DNA from: Desulfacinum hydrothermale DSM 13146
Lineage (GTDB): Bacteria > Desulfobacterota > Syntrophobacteria > Syntrophobacterales > DSM-9756
Assembly: GCF_900176285.1 (NCBI RefSeq)
Contig: NZ_FWXF01000018.1
Coordinates: 1 to 64,000 of the forward strand
Length of the DNA: 64,000 bases
Reading direction: 5' to 3'
The notes beneath the pieces are model-generated. The model made no database searches. It worked only from the letters and a program-made list of their open reading frames with translations, and was not told the DNA's origin. The position numbers were made by a program, and so were the translations under genes. Positions within the stretch are counted from its first letter, which is position 1, and the number at the start of each line of letters is the position of its first letter. Shown piece by piece: positions 43,203 through 52,078 of the stretch.

Positions 43203-44543
43203 ATGGACTACAAGGTGGTGATTGTGGGCGCAGGGCCGGCGGGCATCTTTGCGGCCCTCACCCTGGCCGAAGCGGGCGTGGGCCCGGTGCTTCTGGTGGA
43301 ACAGGGAAAGGATCTGGACGACCGGAAAAAGAGGGCCCAGGATGTGCTCTGCGGCTGGGGAGGGGCGGGCGCTTTCAGCGACGGCAAGCTCACCCTGTCG
43401 CCGGAAGTGGGCGGTTTTCTGGGCGACTTTGTGGGTACCGCCGCCCTTCAGGATCTGCTCCTGGAAGCGGATCGCCTCTACGTGCGCTTCGGTGCTCCGG
43501 ACCGCCTCTACGGGGAGATGACCCCGCAGATGGAAGCCCTTTCCGATCGCGCACGCCTGGCGGACCTGGAGCTCATCCCCATGAAGATCCGCCATATCGG
43601 CACGGACAATTGCCTCATCGTGCTGGACCGATTGAAGCGATTCCTGGAAAAGGAGGTGGAAATCCGCACCCAGTGCCGTGCGGTGAAAATCTTCGCCGAA
43701 GAGGGCGCCGTGCGGGCCGTGGAACTTTCCACGGGCCAGGTGGTGCGCACCCAGTACGTCATTGCCGCCCCGGGGCGATCGGGAGCCCCGTGGATGAAGG
43801 AACAGGCCCAGGCCCTGGGACTCGCCAGCCAGGCAAGCCCTGTGGACATCGGCGTTCGGGTGGAACTTCCCGCCGTGGTCTTCAAGGACATCACGGACAT
43901 CAGCTACGAATCCAAACTCATCTACTACTCCAAGACCTTCGACGACAAGGTGCGCACCTTCTGCATGAACCCGTACGGCGAGGTGGTCCAGGAAAGCAAT
44001 GGCGACATGCTCACCGTCAACGGGCACAGCTATGCGGAAAAGAAGACCTCTAACACCAACTTCGCCCTGCTGGTGAGCAGCGCCTTCACCGAGCCCTTCG
44101 ACGATCCCATCGCCTACGGCCGCTACATCGCCCGGCTCGCCAACCTGCTGGGTAAGGGCGTCATCGTCCAGCGCCTGGGCGACCTCATGGCCGGCCGCCG
44201 CAGCACCCCCAAACGCATCGCCCGCTGCCTCACCCGGCCCACTCTGCGCCGGGCCGTCCCCGGCGATCTGAGCTATGTTTTTCCTTACCGGCACCTGCTG
44301 GGCATCGTGGAGATGCTCCAGGCCCTGGACAAGATTGCTCCGGGAACCGCCTCGCGCCACACGCTCCTCTACGGCGTGGAAGTGAAATTCTATTCCAACC
44401 GCATCCAGGTATCGCCGGAGCTGGAAACCCAAGTGACCAACCTCTTTGCCGTGGGCGATGGCGCCGGCATTACCCGCGGACTTCTGCAGGCGTCCGTGAG
44501 CGGTATGCTGGCGGCCCTGGCCGTCGTGAGTCGTGAGTCGTGA
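43203..44543 (+). CDS. FAD-dependent oxidoreductase (COG2509-like)
   Basis: The 446-residue protein starts MDYKVVIVGAGPAGIFAALTLAEAG, a classic FAD-binding Rossmann fold, and has DVLCGWGGAGAFSDGKLTL, YVIAAPGRSG, and near the end NLFAVGDGAGITRGLLQASVSG, which closes the FAD site. Members of this family are FAD-dependent dehydrogenases of unproven substrate. The start at 43203 avoids an upstream extension without conserved residues. The last codons (VVSRES) are formed by a tandem GTGAGTC repeat that continues past the stop codon. Confidence 0.82.
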   Translation: MDYKVVIVGAGPAGIFAALTLAEAGVGPVLLVEQGKDLDDRKKRAQDVLCGWGGAGAFSDGKLTLSPEVGGFLGDFVGTAALQDLLLEADRLYVRFGAPDRLYGEMTPQMEALSDRARLADLELIPMKIRHIGTDNCLIVLDRLKRFLEKEVEIRTQCRAVKIFAEEGAVRAVELSTGQVVRTQYVIAAPGRSGAPWMKEQAQALGLASQASPVDIGVRVELPAVVFKDITDISYESKLIYYSKTFDDKVRTFCMNPYGEVVQESNGDMLTVNGHSYAEKKTSNTNFALLVSSAFTEPFDDPIAYGRYIARLANLLGKGVIVQRLGDLMAGRRSTPKRIARCLTRPTLRRAVPGDLSYVFPYRHLLGIVEMLQALDKIAPGTASRHTLLYGVEVKFYSNRIQVSPELETQVTNLFAVGDGAGITRGLLQASVSGMLAALAVVSRES

Positions 44544-44566
44544 GTCGTGAGTCGTGAATCGTGGAA
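44524..44566. repeat. Tandem GTGAGTC heptamer repeat
   Basis: About five imperfect copies of the 7-mer GTGAGTC span the oxidoreductase's stop codon. Similar heptamers occur at 50488-50510 (ACTCACC) and, as a single degenerate unit, at 34461-34475. Confidence 0.85.
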
Positions 44567-44879
44567 TCGCCCGCAAACCCAGGGCGGAACACGGTGACGG
44601 AAGGGGTTCGGCCTTCAGGCATCCAAACGGCGAAGACCGTTGGTTTCCAACGGGGTCCCACGCCTGCGGTGAGGAACGGCCGGTGGGTCCAAGGGGATCG
44701 ATGGTAAACCGAGAACAGAAAAACCCCGAACCGACGTGGATCGCCCCTGGGCAAAAAGCCCTTGCGATGGGCCGCAGGGTATGCTAAGCAAAGCAATTCG
44801 TCGGGAGTGAATCGCGCGATGCGAGAAAATATAGATTATTCAGTTGGTTAGCGAAAAGACCGCGGAAAGGAACACAACC

Positions 44880-45074
44880 ATGAGCCGAAAATGCGAATTC
44901 TGTGGAAAGACGCCTCATGTGGGCCATAACGTGAGCCATGCCAACAACAAGACCAAGCGCACCTGGTATCCCAACCTGCAGCGGGTCCGCCATGTGAGCC
45001 AGGACGGCACGGTGCGTCGTGTCCGTGTCTGCACGCGCTGCATCCGCTCCGGCCTGGTGGTGAAGCCGGCCTGA
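44880..45074 (+). CDS. rpmB: 50S ribosomal protein L28
   Basis: The 64-residue protein is a standard L28: [34 protein letters not shown], then [11 protein letters not shown]. Cys5, Cys8, Cys51 and Cys54 form a zinc ribbon, the C+ variant of L28. AAAGGAACACAACC precedes the ATG, and a terminator follows 36 bases after the stop. Confidence 0.97.
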   Translation: MSRKCEFCGKTPHVGHNVSHANNKTKRTWYPNLQRVRHVSQDGTVRRVRVCTRCIRSGLVVKPA

Positions 45075-45109
45075 GTTCGCACCGCTTGGGCGAGACCAGA
45101 GATTTTTCC

Positions 45110-45152
45110 AGCCCCTTTCGGACCGGAACCTCCGGATCCAAAGGGGCTTTTT
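45110..45152 (+). terminator. Intrinsic terminator of rpmB
   Basis: AGCCCCTTT pairs with AAAGGGGCT across a loop that contains a smaller TCCGGA-like stem, followed by T5. It closes the single-gene rpmB transcript. Confidence 0.88.
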
Positions 45153-45341
45153 CTTGGGCTCTTGGGCTTCTGTTTTCGGTTTCTCTGGACTGGGGCGGCA
45201 CCACCCATTGTCCAGGACCGACCGCAACGGGCGCCTCTGGCTTTGGAGCTCATGCCCATGGCAGGGGGCATCAGCGTAAGGCCATACCCCCCCGATCCCC
45301 TTTGGCGCCCCGGTCATGACGCCTGATATCCCGGCCCTTTT

Positions 45342-47510
45342 TCAGCCGTCACGGCTTCGGATCACCTGGAAGACGCTGCTTTCGTTCTTCAAGGCGGTGA
45401 TGACCCGGTTCAGGTGTTCGCTGTCGCGCACTTCGATGCTGAGCCGGCATTGGGCCAGCCCGTTGGCGGTTCGACTGATCTGGACGTCGTTCACCGGCGC
45501 ATCCATCTGGCCCAGCACGTTGCTGAGAAGCCCGAAGGTGGCCCGGTCGCCGTCGTAAACCACCTTGATGTCCACCGGATAGGTTTGGGCCTCCCCGGTG
45601 TCCCACTGCACGTCGATGCGCCGGTCGTCGCCTTCCTGGCCCGCGTTCTTGCACGATCGGCGATGGATGGTCACGCCCCGGCCGCGGGTGACATAGCCCA
45701 CGATGGGCTCCCCGGGCAGCGGATTGCAGCACTTGGCCATGCGAAAGAGCACATCGTCCACGCCCTGGACCCGAATGCCCTCGTCCGGCTTGGACGGCTT
45801 CCGGCGTTCCGGCAGGCGCTCTTCTTCGGCCGGTTCTTCTGCTTCCGGCAGGGGCAGGCGGCCGATGAGCTGCACGGGAGAGACCTTCTTGTAGCCCACG
45901 CTGGCCAGCAGGTCTTCCACGGACTGCAGGGAGAATTGGCGGGCCACCTCGGCCAGTTCCGGCGAATTGATGTAATGGTTGAAGTTCAGGCCCCGTTTCT
46001 TGAATTCCCGCTCGCACATCTCCCGGCCCATGGCGATGGACCGATCCCGTTCCTCGGCCTTGATCCAATGGCGGATGCGGCTCCGGGCCTTGCTCGTCTT
46101 GACGAAGTTGAGCCAGTCCTTGCTGGGCTTGTGCTTGGCGGCGGTGATGATCTCCACACTGTCGCCGTTTTGCAGCTCGGTGCGCAGTGGAACGATCTTG
46201 CCGTTCACCCGGGCGCCCACGCACCGGTGGCCCACTTCGGAATGGATGGCGTAGGCGAAGTCGATGGGTGTGGATCCCCGGGGCAACACCTTGATGTCCC
46301 CCTGGGGCGAGAAGACGTACACCTCGTCGGGATAGAGATCCAGTTCCAGGCCCTCGAAGAAGCTCTTGGGATCCCGCCAGCCCCGTTCCGGCTCCAGCAG
46401 CTGACGCAGCCACGAAAACCGCTCCGTCTCCTGGCTGTCCACGCCTTCCAGCACCCGGCCTTCCTTGTAGAGCCAATGGGCGGCGATGCCTTCATTGGCC
46501 ACCCGGTCCATCTCCTCCGTTCGGATCTGCACCTCCATGCGTTCCCCGTGGGGGCCCACCACCGTGGTATGCAGCGACTGGTACATGTTGGGCTTGGGCT
46601 TGGCGATGTAGTCCTTGTAACGACCGGGAACGGGTTCCCAGGTGGCGTGCACCACGGCCAGGGTCTCGTAGCAGGCGGGAACTGTATCCACGATGATCCG
46701 GAAAGCGATGAGATCGTAGATGCGGTCCAGCTCCAGGTTCTGGCTGACCATCTTTTTGTAGATGCTGTAGAGGTGCTTGGAGCGCCCCAGGATTCTTCCC
46801 GAGAGCCCGTTTTCTCGGAGCTTTTCAGCCAGGATGCCGCGCACCTCCTCGATGTAGCCGCGGCGCTCCTCCTGGGTCCTGGCCATCTGGCTCTGGAGGC
46901 GCGCAAACTCCTCCGGATACAGCTCCCGAAAGCTCTGGTCCTCCAGTTCCACCTTCATCCAGTCGATGCCCAGACGACTGGCCAGGGGCGCGAAGATCTC
47001 CAGGGCCTCCCGCGCGATGGTCTTCCGCTTCGCTTCCGAAAAGCGCTCCAGCACCCGCACGTCGTGGAGGATGTCGCCCAGGCGGATGAGGATCACGCGC
47101 ACGTCCCGGGTCATGGCCAGGATCATCTTGCGTAGCACTTCCGCCTGCTTTTCCTTGCCCTCTTCCAGCCGGAACCGGGAGATCTTCTGGACCCCGGAGA
47201 CGATGTGGGCCACCTTCTGTCCAAAGAGCTCCCGCAGGGTCTCCTCGTCCGCCCTGTGGTCATCCAGGCAGTCGTGCAAGAAAGCCGAGGCGATGGTCTG
47301 ATCGTCCATGTGGAGCCGCGCCATGAGCCCGGCCACCTCCAGATGGTGCTCCAGGTAGGGTTCCCGGGCCAGGCGGGCCGCGCCCTCATGCGTCTTGGCA
47401 CAAAAGGCGTAAGCCCTGCGAAGAAGCTCCACGTCCGCTTCGGGAAAATAGCCCAAGACCTGATCCTCGATCTGGAAGTATTCCACAGCACCTTCCCTTC
47501 CCGGCCTCAT
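45342..47510 (-). CDS. rel: Bifunctional (p)ppGpp synthetase/hydrolase, RelA/SpoT family
   Basis: The 722-residue protein has an HD hydrolase domain with His55/56 and His79-Asp80 in SAFLHDCLDD, and a synthetase domain with RSKHLYSIYKKM, YDLIAFRIIV and YKDYIAKPKPNMYQSLHTTVVGP. A TGS domain (VYVFSPQGDIKVLPRGSTPIDFAYAIHSEVGH), a zinc-finger-like region (MAKCCNPLPGEPIVG) and a C-terminal ACT domain follow. The HD motif looks intact, so it is likely bifunctional. I start at ATG 47510, which overlaps the ispG stop (ATGA). A GTG at 47486 behind GGGAAGG is an alternative. Confidence 0.95.
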   Translation of the reverse strand: MRPGREGAVEYFQIEDQVLGYFPEADVELLRRAYAFCAKTHEGAARLAREPYLEHHLEVAGLMARLHMDDQTIASAFLHDCLDDHRADEETLRELFGQKVAHIVSGVQKISRFRLEEGKEKQAEVLRKMILAMTRDVRVILIRLGDILHDVRVLERFSEAKRKTIAREALEIFAPLASRLGIDWMKVELEDQSFRELYPEEFARLQSQMARTQEERRGYIEEVRGILAEKLRENGLSGRILGRSKHLYSIYKKMVSQNLELDRIYDLIAFRIIVDTVPACYETLAVVHATWEPVPGRYKDYIAKPKPNMYQSLHTTVVGPHGERMEVQIRTEEMDRVANEGIAAHWLYKEGRVLEGVDSQETERFSWLRQLLEPERGWRDPKSFFEGLELDLYPDEVYVFSPQGDIKVLPRGSTPIDFAYAIHSEVGHRCVGARVNGKIVPLRTELQNGDSVEIITAAKHKPSKDWLNFVKTSKARSRIRHWIKAEERDRSIAMGREMCEREFKKRGLNFNHYINSPELAEVARQFSLQSVEDLLASVGYKKVSPVQLIGRLPLPEAEEPAEEERLPERRKPSKPDEGIRVQGVDDVLFRMAKCCNPLPGEPIVGYVTRGRGVTIHRRSCKNAGQEGDDRRIDVQWDTGEAQTYPVDIKVVYDGDRATFGLLSNVLGQMDAPVNDVQISRTANGLAQCRLSIEVRDSEHLNRVITALKNESSVFQVIRSRDG

Positions 47511-48592
47511 GCCCGAGGCAGGCACTCCCCCGTCATGGCCTCGATCTCCGCCAACAGCACCTCCAACAGCCCTTCCTGGGGCAGTTTTCGGACCCGGCAT
47601 CCCTTCTTGAAGAGAATGCCGGTCCCACGGCCCCCAGCGATTCCCACGTCCGCCTCCCGGGCTTCTCCGGGGCCGTTCACCACGCACCCCATGATGGCCA
47701 CCTTCAATGGCGTGGCCACGCCGCGCACCAGCCTTTCCACCTGCTGGGTCAGGGGAATCAGGTCCCATTCCGTGCGGCCGCAGGTGGGACAACTGATGAT
47801 CTCCACGCCACGCCGGCGAAGGCCCAGGGCCCGCAGGATGCCGTAGGCGATGGGCATCTCCTCCTCGGGTTCCCCCGTGACCGACACCCGGATGGTGTCG
47901 CCGATTCCTTCGGCCAGAAGCAGACCGATGCCCAGTGCCGACTTGATGGCCCCCTGCACGGGCGTTCCCGCTTCGGTCACCCCCAGGTGCAGCGGCACGT
48001 CGGTCCTTTCCGCCAGGAGACGGTAGGCGGAAAGGGTGGTGAGCACATCGGAAGATTTCAACGACACCTTGATGAGCTCAAAGCCCTGGTCCTGGAGCAG
48101 CGCCATGTGGCGCAGCGCGCTTTCCACCATGGCCTCCGCCGTGGGCCCTCCGTAACGGGCCAGCAGATCCTTTTCCAGCGATCCGCTGTTGACCCCGATC
48201 CGGATGGGAACCTCCCGCGCCTTGGCCTCCTGGGCCACCCGGCGGACCTTGTCTGCCCCTCCGATGTTGCCGGGGTTGAGCCGCAGGCCGTCCACTCCGG
48301 CCCGCAACGCCCCCAGGGCCAGCCGATAATCGAAATGGATGTCCGCCACCAAGGGCACCGACACGGAAGCCTTGATCTGGGCCAGGCGCTCCACGGCTTC
48401 CCGGTCGGGAACGGCCACGCGCACCAGCTCGCACCCCGCCCGCTCCAGGCGCTGGATCTGGGCGATGGTGGCCCCGGCATCCCGGGTGTCCGTATTGGTC
48501 ATGGATTGCACAACGATGGGAGCGCCGTCTCCGATGGGAACGGATCCGATGTGGAGGCGGCGGGTGGGCCTTCGAGGCTTGAGCAATGTCAA
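47507..48592 (-). CDS. ispG: 4-hydroxy-3-methylbut-2-en-1-yl diphosphate synthase
   Basis: The 361-residue enzyme (also called GcpE) performs the penultimate step of the MEP isoprenoid pathway. It matches the short bacterial type: IGSVPIGDGAPIVVQSMTNTDTRD at the start, NPGNIGG, RIGVNSGSLEKDLL and LGVTEAGTP in the barrel, and the [4Fe-4S] ligands in ISCPTCGRTEWD and IMGCVVNGPGEA. TTG 48592 directly after AGGAGGTCCCG is a better start than the upstream ATG. Its stop overlaps the rel start, so the two genes are coupled. Confidence 0.95.
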   Translation of the reverse strand: MTLLKPRRPTRRLHIGSVPIGDGAPIVVQSMTNTDTRDAGATIAQIQRLERAGCELVRVAVPDREAVERLAQIKASVSVPLVADIHFDYRLALGALRAGVDGLRLNPGNIGGADKVRRVAQEAKAREVPIRIGVNSGSLEKDLLARYGGPTAEAMVESALRHMALLQDQGFELIKVSLKSSDVLTTLSAYRLLAERTDVPLHLGVTEAGTPVQGAIKSALGIGLLLAEGIGDTIRVSVTGEPEEEMPIAYGILRALGLRRRGVEIISCPTCGRTEWDLIPLTQQVERLVRGVATPLKVAIMGCVVNGPGEAREADVGIAGGRGTGILFKKGCRVRKLPQEGLLEVLLAEIEAMTGECLPRA

Positions 48593-48860
48593 CGGGACCT
48601 CCTGGTTTTTTGCCGAAATTCTAGCCACCCCGCAACGGATCAGCAAGCACATTTGCCGCCCCTAACATTGCGGGAATGCCAGACTTCTGTTATCAAAAGC
48701 TCAATTGACCGATTCTCGCAACCCACACCCCCTGTTTCCTTTTTCCCTTGCGGGAAGGGAGGCAGGCGAGGGGGAAGGTGAGCGCCCAGCCGCCGCGGGC
48801 GCCCCCCCAGCTTACGCCTTAGGATTGGCGTGTTGCGACCCAAGATGAAGGATTCGTCGC

Positions 48861-50195
48861 ATGTACCTTGATTTTTTCGGCCTCCGGGCTGAGCCCTTCC
48901 ACATCACACCGGATCCCGATTTCCTCTACCTGAGCCCCAGTCACAAGGAGGCCCTGGCCGCCATCGTCTATGGGGTGGAACAGCGCAAAGGATTCATCAC
49001 CATCACCGGAGAAGTGGGCCTGGGAAAAACCACCATCGTCCGCACCTACCTGGAACGCTACGACCCGGAAAAGATCAAGACGGTACTGGTCTTCAACGCC
49101 AACGTCTCCTTCGATGGACTGCTCAAGACCATCTACCGGGAACTGGGCATGGAGCCCCCGGACGGGGACACCCACGAGCTGGTGCACCACCTGCACCTGG
49201 AGCTCATCCGCCAATACCAGGAAGGCTGGAATGTGGTGCTCATCATCGACGAAGCCCAGAACATGCCGGTAGAAACGCTGGAAAACCTTCGCATGCTCTC
49301 CAACCTGGAAAGCACCAAGGACAAGCTGATCCAGATCATCCTCATCGGCCAGCCGGAACTGGAACGGACCCTCAACCTCCACCAGCTGCGCCAGCTCAAG
49401 CAGCGCATCGTCATCCGAACCAAGCTGAAGCCCCTGACCCGCCAGGAAAGCCTGGACTATATCCGGCATCGGCTCTCCCTGGTCCAGGTGCACAAGAAAA
49501 CGATCTTCACCGACTCGGCCCTCAAACGGATCGTGAAGGAGGCGGCCGGGATTCCCCGCCGCATCAACATCATCTGCGACAACGCCCTCATCACGGGCTT
49601 CGGCTACGGCCGGAAGACCATCACCCCGGGGATCATCCGGGAAGTGGTGGACGACCTGGAGGGGCGCGTCCACAAGAGACGCTCCTGGAAATGGGTGACG
49701 GCGGTGCTGGCCTGCGCCCTGGTGGCGGGGGCGGCCTATCTTTGGTACACGGGCGGCCAGGAGAGGATCCTGGGCTGGGCCAGGGACCGACTGCCCGCCC
49801 TCTTTTCCGGGATGGAAGCCCAGGACCCCGCCCAAGCGCGGCCGGCCCCTTCGAAGCCCCCTTCCGCCGCTGAGGCCCCTCCCCCGCCGGCACCTTCCAA
49901 AAGGACCGATCCTTCAACGCGCCAGCGCATTTTGAAGCCCCTGCCCATTCCCGAATCCCTGGTGCCCCTGGAAGAGCCGGCTTGGACGGAAGGGCCTGCC
50001 GCAAAAGATGTCCCGGCGCCTCCGCCCCGGGAAGAAAAGCCCTTCCGATCCCCCGCACTTTTGGAACGGAACGCCCAGACCCGCGTCGTTTCCACCCCCA
50101 GCGTCCTCCCTCCGCCCCCGCCGTCCGTGGAAATCATTCGATTGGAAGGCACTCGGTCGGCGTCGCCCCAGGGACCCCGGCTGAAAACCCGGTGA
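48861..50195 (+). CDS. ExeA-like AAA ATPase with membrane segment and proline-rich tail
   Basis: The 444-residue protein is a paralogue of the ATPase at 31.1 kb. It begins MYLDFFGLRAEPFHITPDPDFLYLS, with Walker A GEVGLGKTT (50-58), Walker B VLIIDEAQN and IPRRINIICDNALITGFGYG. Unlike its paralogue it continues with a membrane span (about 273-296) and a 150-residue Pro/Ala-rich, probably periplasmic tail. That layout is the GspA/ExeA type, in which the tail would contact the cell wall. It stands apart from secretion genes, so its partner is unknown. The gene starts 268 bases upstream of the divergent ispG. Confidence 0.87.
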   Translation: MYLDFFGLRAEPFHITPDPDFLYLSPSHKEALAAIVYGVEQRKGFITITGEVGLGKTTIVRTYLERYDPEKIKTVLVFNANVSFDGLLKTIYRELGMEPPDGDTHELVHHLHLELIRQYQEGWNVVLIIDEAQNMPVETLENLRMLSNLESTKDKLIQIILIGQPELERTLNLHQLRQLKQRIVIRTKLKPLTRQESLDYIRHRLSLVQVHKKTIFTDSALKRIVKEAAGIPRRINIICDNALITGFGYGRKTITPGIIREVVDDLEGRVHKRRSWKWVTAVLACALVAGAAYLWYTGGQERILGWARDRLPALFSGMEAQDPAQARPAPSKPPSAAEAPPPPAPSKRTDPSTRQRILKPLPIPESLVPLEEPAWTEGPAAKDVPAPPPREEKPFRSPALLERNAQTRVVSTPSVLPPPPPSVEIIRLEGTRSASPQGPRLKTR

Positions 50196-50639
50196 TGCTT
50201 TCCGCAATCGAAAGACCTCCCGTTGCGATCCCCGGCCATCCGGTGGAAACGGCACCAGGGGCGGGTTCCGACCCCGCCCCTGCGAGACTGCCTGAGAACC
50301 CCAAAAGCACCCCAAGGTACGGTGGAATTTCAACCCGTTGGAAATCCACCAAAAAGCCGAAAGGCCGTACGAGACCTGACAGAGACGGCGCCGGATTCAG
50401 CGATTTCAAGTGTCCAATTCTCTCTTTTCCGTTCTCAGCTCGCGGACATCGGTTTTCGGGTCGGGAATAGCCACCCCTCTCCACTCCCGACTCACCACTC
50501 ACCACTCACCACATGCCGTTCTTTTGCTTCACGGTCCCCCTTGCCTGGAAGACCACTTGCCTTTTTCCATGACCTGTGACAGGTAGTTTCCAGGTTGATA
50601 TGAGAGAGCCCAAGGAGATCAAGCCGAGAGAGGTGCCAC
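50196..50639. other. Gene-free stretch with repeat copy D and simple repeats
   Basis: It contains repeat copy D (50255-50350), a GTTCTCAGCTCGCGGACATC-type simple repeat near 50430 and a heptamer run (ACTCACC)3 near 50490. No gene is supported. Confidence 0.5.
50255..50350 (+). repeat. Dispersed GGGCGGGTT palindrome repeat, copy D
   Basis: CAGGGGCGGGTTCCGACCCCGCCCCTG, then GCCTGAGAACCCC and GGTGGAATTTCAACCCGTTGG. It is the direct counterpart of copy A in reverse orientation. Confidence 0.75.
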
Positions 50640-51356
50640 ATGCGCGAGTACACCATTCGACCGCTGGTAGTGGGAGCCAACGAAACGGACCAGGGCATCA
50701 TGACCTATCTCAAGGACTACGGCAAACGGATCTGGATTCCCATCTACGTCTTCGTGATCCAGGAAGGGGATGAAACGATCCTGGTGGATACGGGCTTGGA
50801 GGAGTTCATGGTGCCCGATCATGTGGGGGAAACCTACAACCTGGACATTCTGGAATTCGAGGACGCCCTGGCCTCGGTGGGGCTGCGTCCCGAAGATGTG
50901 GACGTGATCCTCCACACCCATCTGCACAACGATCATTGTGAAAACGATGCCAAGTGTCCCAACGCCACCATCGTCGTGCAGGAAGAGGAATACGCCTTTT
51001 TCCGGAATCCCCATCCCCTGGACCACCGGTACTACCCGGACCTGCTGGACGGTCTGAAGGTGGAGACGGTTCGCGGGGACGTGGCGTTCCGAGACGGGAT
51101 CGACCTCATCTTCACGCCCGGCCATACGCCGGGGGGACAATCGGTGGCGGTGAACACCTCGGCGGGCCGAGCCATCATCACGGGCTTTTGTTGCAACCAC
51201 AAGAACTTCCCCGCCACGGGCCCCGCCATCACACCGGGCGTCCACACGGATGCCCTGGCGGCCTACGACAGCATCCAGAAGATTCGCCAGATGGCCGACA
51301 TCCTCATCCCCCTGCACGACCTGCGCGTCGGTGCCATGAAGTCGATCCCCGGGTAA
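50640..51356 (+). CDS. MBL-fold metallohydrolase, N-acyl-homoserine-lactonase-like
   Basis: The 238-residue protein has the metal-binding signature HTHLHNDH (His94, His96, Asp98, His99), TPGHTPGGQSV and a C-terminal LHD, which complete a dinuclear zinc site. The sequence order resembles the AiiA-like quorum-quenching lactonase group, but many relatives are generic esterases or hydrolases, so the substrate is uncertain. GAGAGAGGTGCCAC precedes the ATG. It stands alone between two repeat-rich spacers. Confidence 0.85.
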   Translation: MREYTIRPLVVGANETDQGIMTYLKDYGKRIWIPIYVFVIQEGDETILVDTGLEEFMVPDHVGETYNLDILEFEDALASVGLRPEDVDVILHTHLHNDHCENDAKCPNATIVVQEEEYAFFRNPHPLDHRYYPDLLDGLKVETVRGDVAFRDGIDLIFTPGHTPGGQSVAVNTSAGRAIITGFCCNHKNFPATGPAITPGVHTDALAAYDSIQKIRQMADILIPLHDLRVGAMKSIPG

Positions 51357-51790
51357 CGGGAAACGGGCACGGACGGACACCGGAGTGGGAACGGCCATGG
51401 GGGTTGCCCGGAACGAGAAAAACCCCTAGAGTGCCTGTCCGAAAATGCCCAGAGCTCCCTGTGGGCCCGTGCGGTCGGCCTGGCCAGGCCGCCATGGGGG
51501 CGGGTTCCGAACCCGCCCCGACAAAGCTCAAGCAACATCACATGGCCCGGTTGAATTGCATTTGTCAGAAAGGCCAAGGGACCATTGTCAGACAAGCTCC
51601 TAAGAGTGCCTGCGCGGGTGGATTCAAAAGGAGACGGGCGGAAGACGACCCATGGAGCGAATCCGCCACGACAAGGCATGCAAGGCGGCTTTCGGAACCT
51701 GGGAACAGGGGGGCGGAGGAGACCCGCCCCCTCAGCTTGCCGTGGCGGAAGGCACAGCGTCACGGAGATGCGCGAGGTTTTTCGATACCC
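51357..51790. other. Gene-free stretch with repeat copy E
   Basis: The stretch is mostly repeat copy E, followed by about 170 bases without clear features. Small frames here have no recognisable product. Confidence 0.5.
51430..51610 (+). repeat. Dispersed GGGCGGGTT palindrome repeat, copy E (full length)
   Basis: The copy runs from TAGAGTGCCTGTCCGAAAATG to CCATTGTCAGACAAGCTCC. The ends are inverted-complementary (GTCCGAAAATG against the complement GTCTGACAATGG), which gives it the look of a miniature inverted-repeat transposable element of about 180 bases. It carries the GGGCGGGTTC palindrome in the middle. Confidence 0.75.
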
Positions 51791-52051
51791 ATGGACAAGG
51801 ATGAACGATTCGATGCCGATAAGGCGGCGTCCCAGGCGGGACAGGGGCGCAAGGGGCCGCGCCGGCGCCGGCACCCCGAACGCTACGTCTGCTCCACGTG
51901 CGGAACGGAACAGCCCTTTTGCTGGACCTGCCCCTGTGGGTTCATGATCTGTTCCGACTGCATGGAAGAGAATTTGTGGGGCATGACCTGCAACGGCATC
52001 ACCTGGACCTGCCCCGATTGCGGAGCCATCCGGGGCTTCGGCAATCAGTAG
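51791..52051 (+). CDS. Small Cys-rich zinc-ribbon-like protein
   Basis: The 86-residue protein has a basic, disordered N-terminus (RKGPRRRRHPER) followed by ten cysteines in CxxC-type pairs: CSTCG, CWTCPCG, CSDCMEE and CPDCG (residues 34-77). It probably binds two zinc ions or an iron-sulfur cluster. I do not recognise a named family. It ends 27 bases before the NADH persulfide reductase-like gene and is probably co-transcribed with it, so it may serve in sulfur or redox metabolism. Confidence 0.7.
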   Translation: MDKDERFDADKAASQAGQGRKGPRRRRHPERYVCSTCGTEQPFCWTCPCGFMICSDCMEENLWGMTCNGITWTCPDCGAIRGFGNQ

Positions 52052-52078
52052 GGCGGCGTCCGAACACGGGAGGCAGCT

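Noticed and set aside
44524-44566. Tandem heptamers as a CRISPR array
   Set aside because: The units are 7 bases and have no spacers, and no cas genes are present.
42810-44576. A 633-codon - strand frame that ends with the entericidin-like sequence
   Set aside because: Only its last 44 codons form a real gene with its own ribosome-binding site. The rest is antisense to the FAD oxidoreductase.
51430-51610. GGTTCCGAACC core as a tRNA T-arm
   Set aside because: The sequence resembles a T-arm only locally. No acceptor, D or anticodon arm is present, and five copies share the palindrome.
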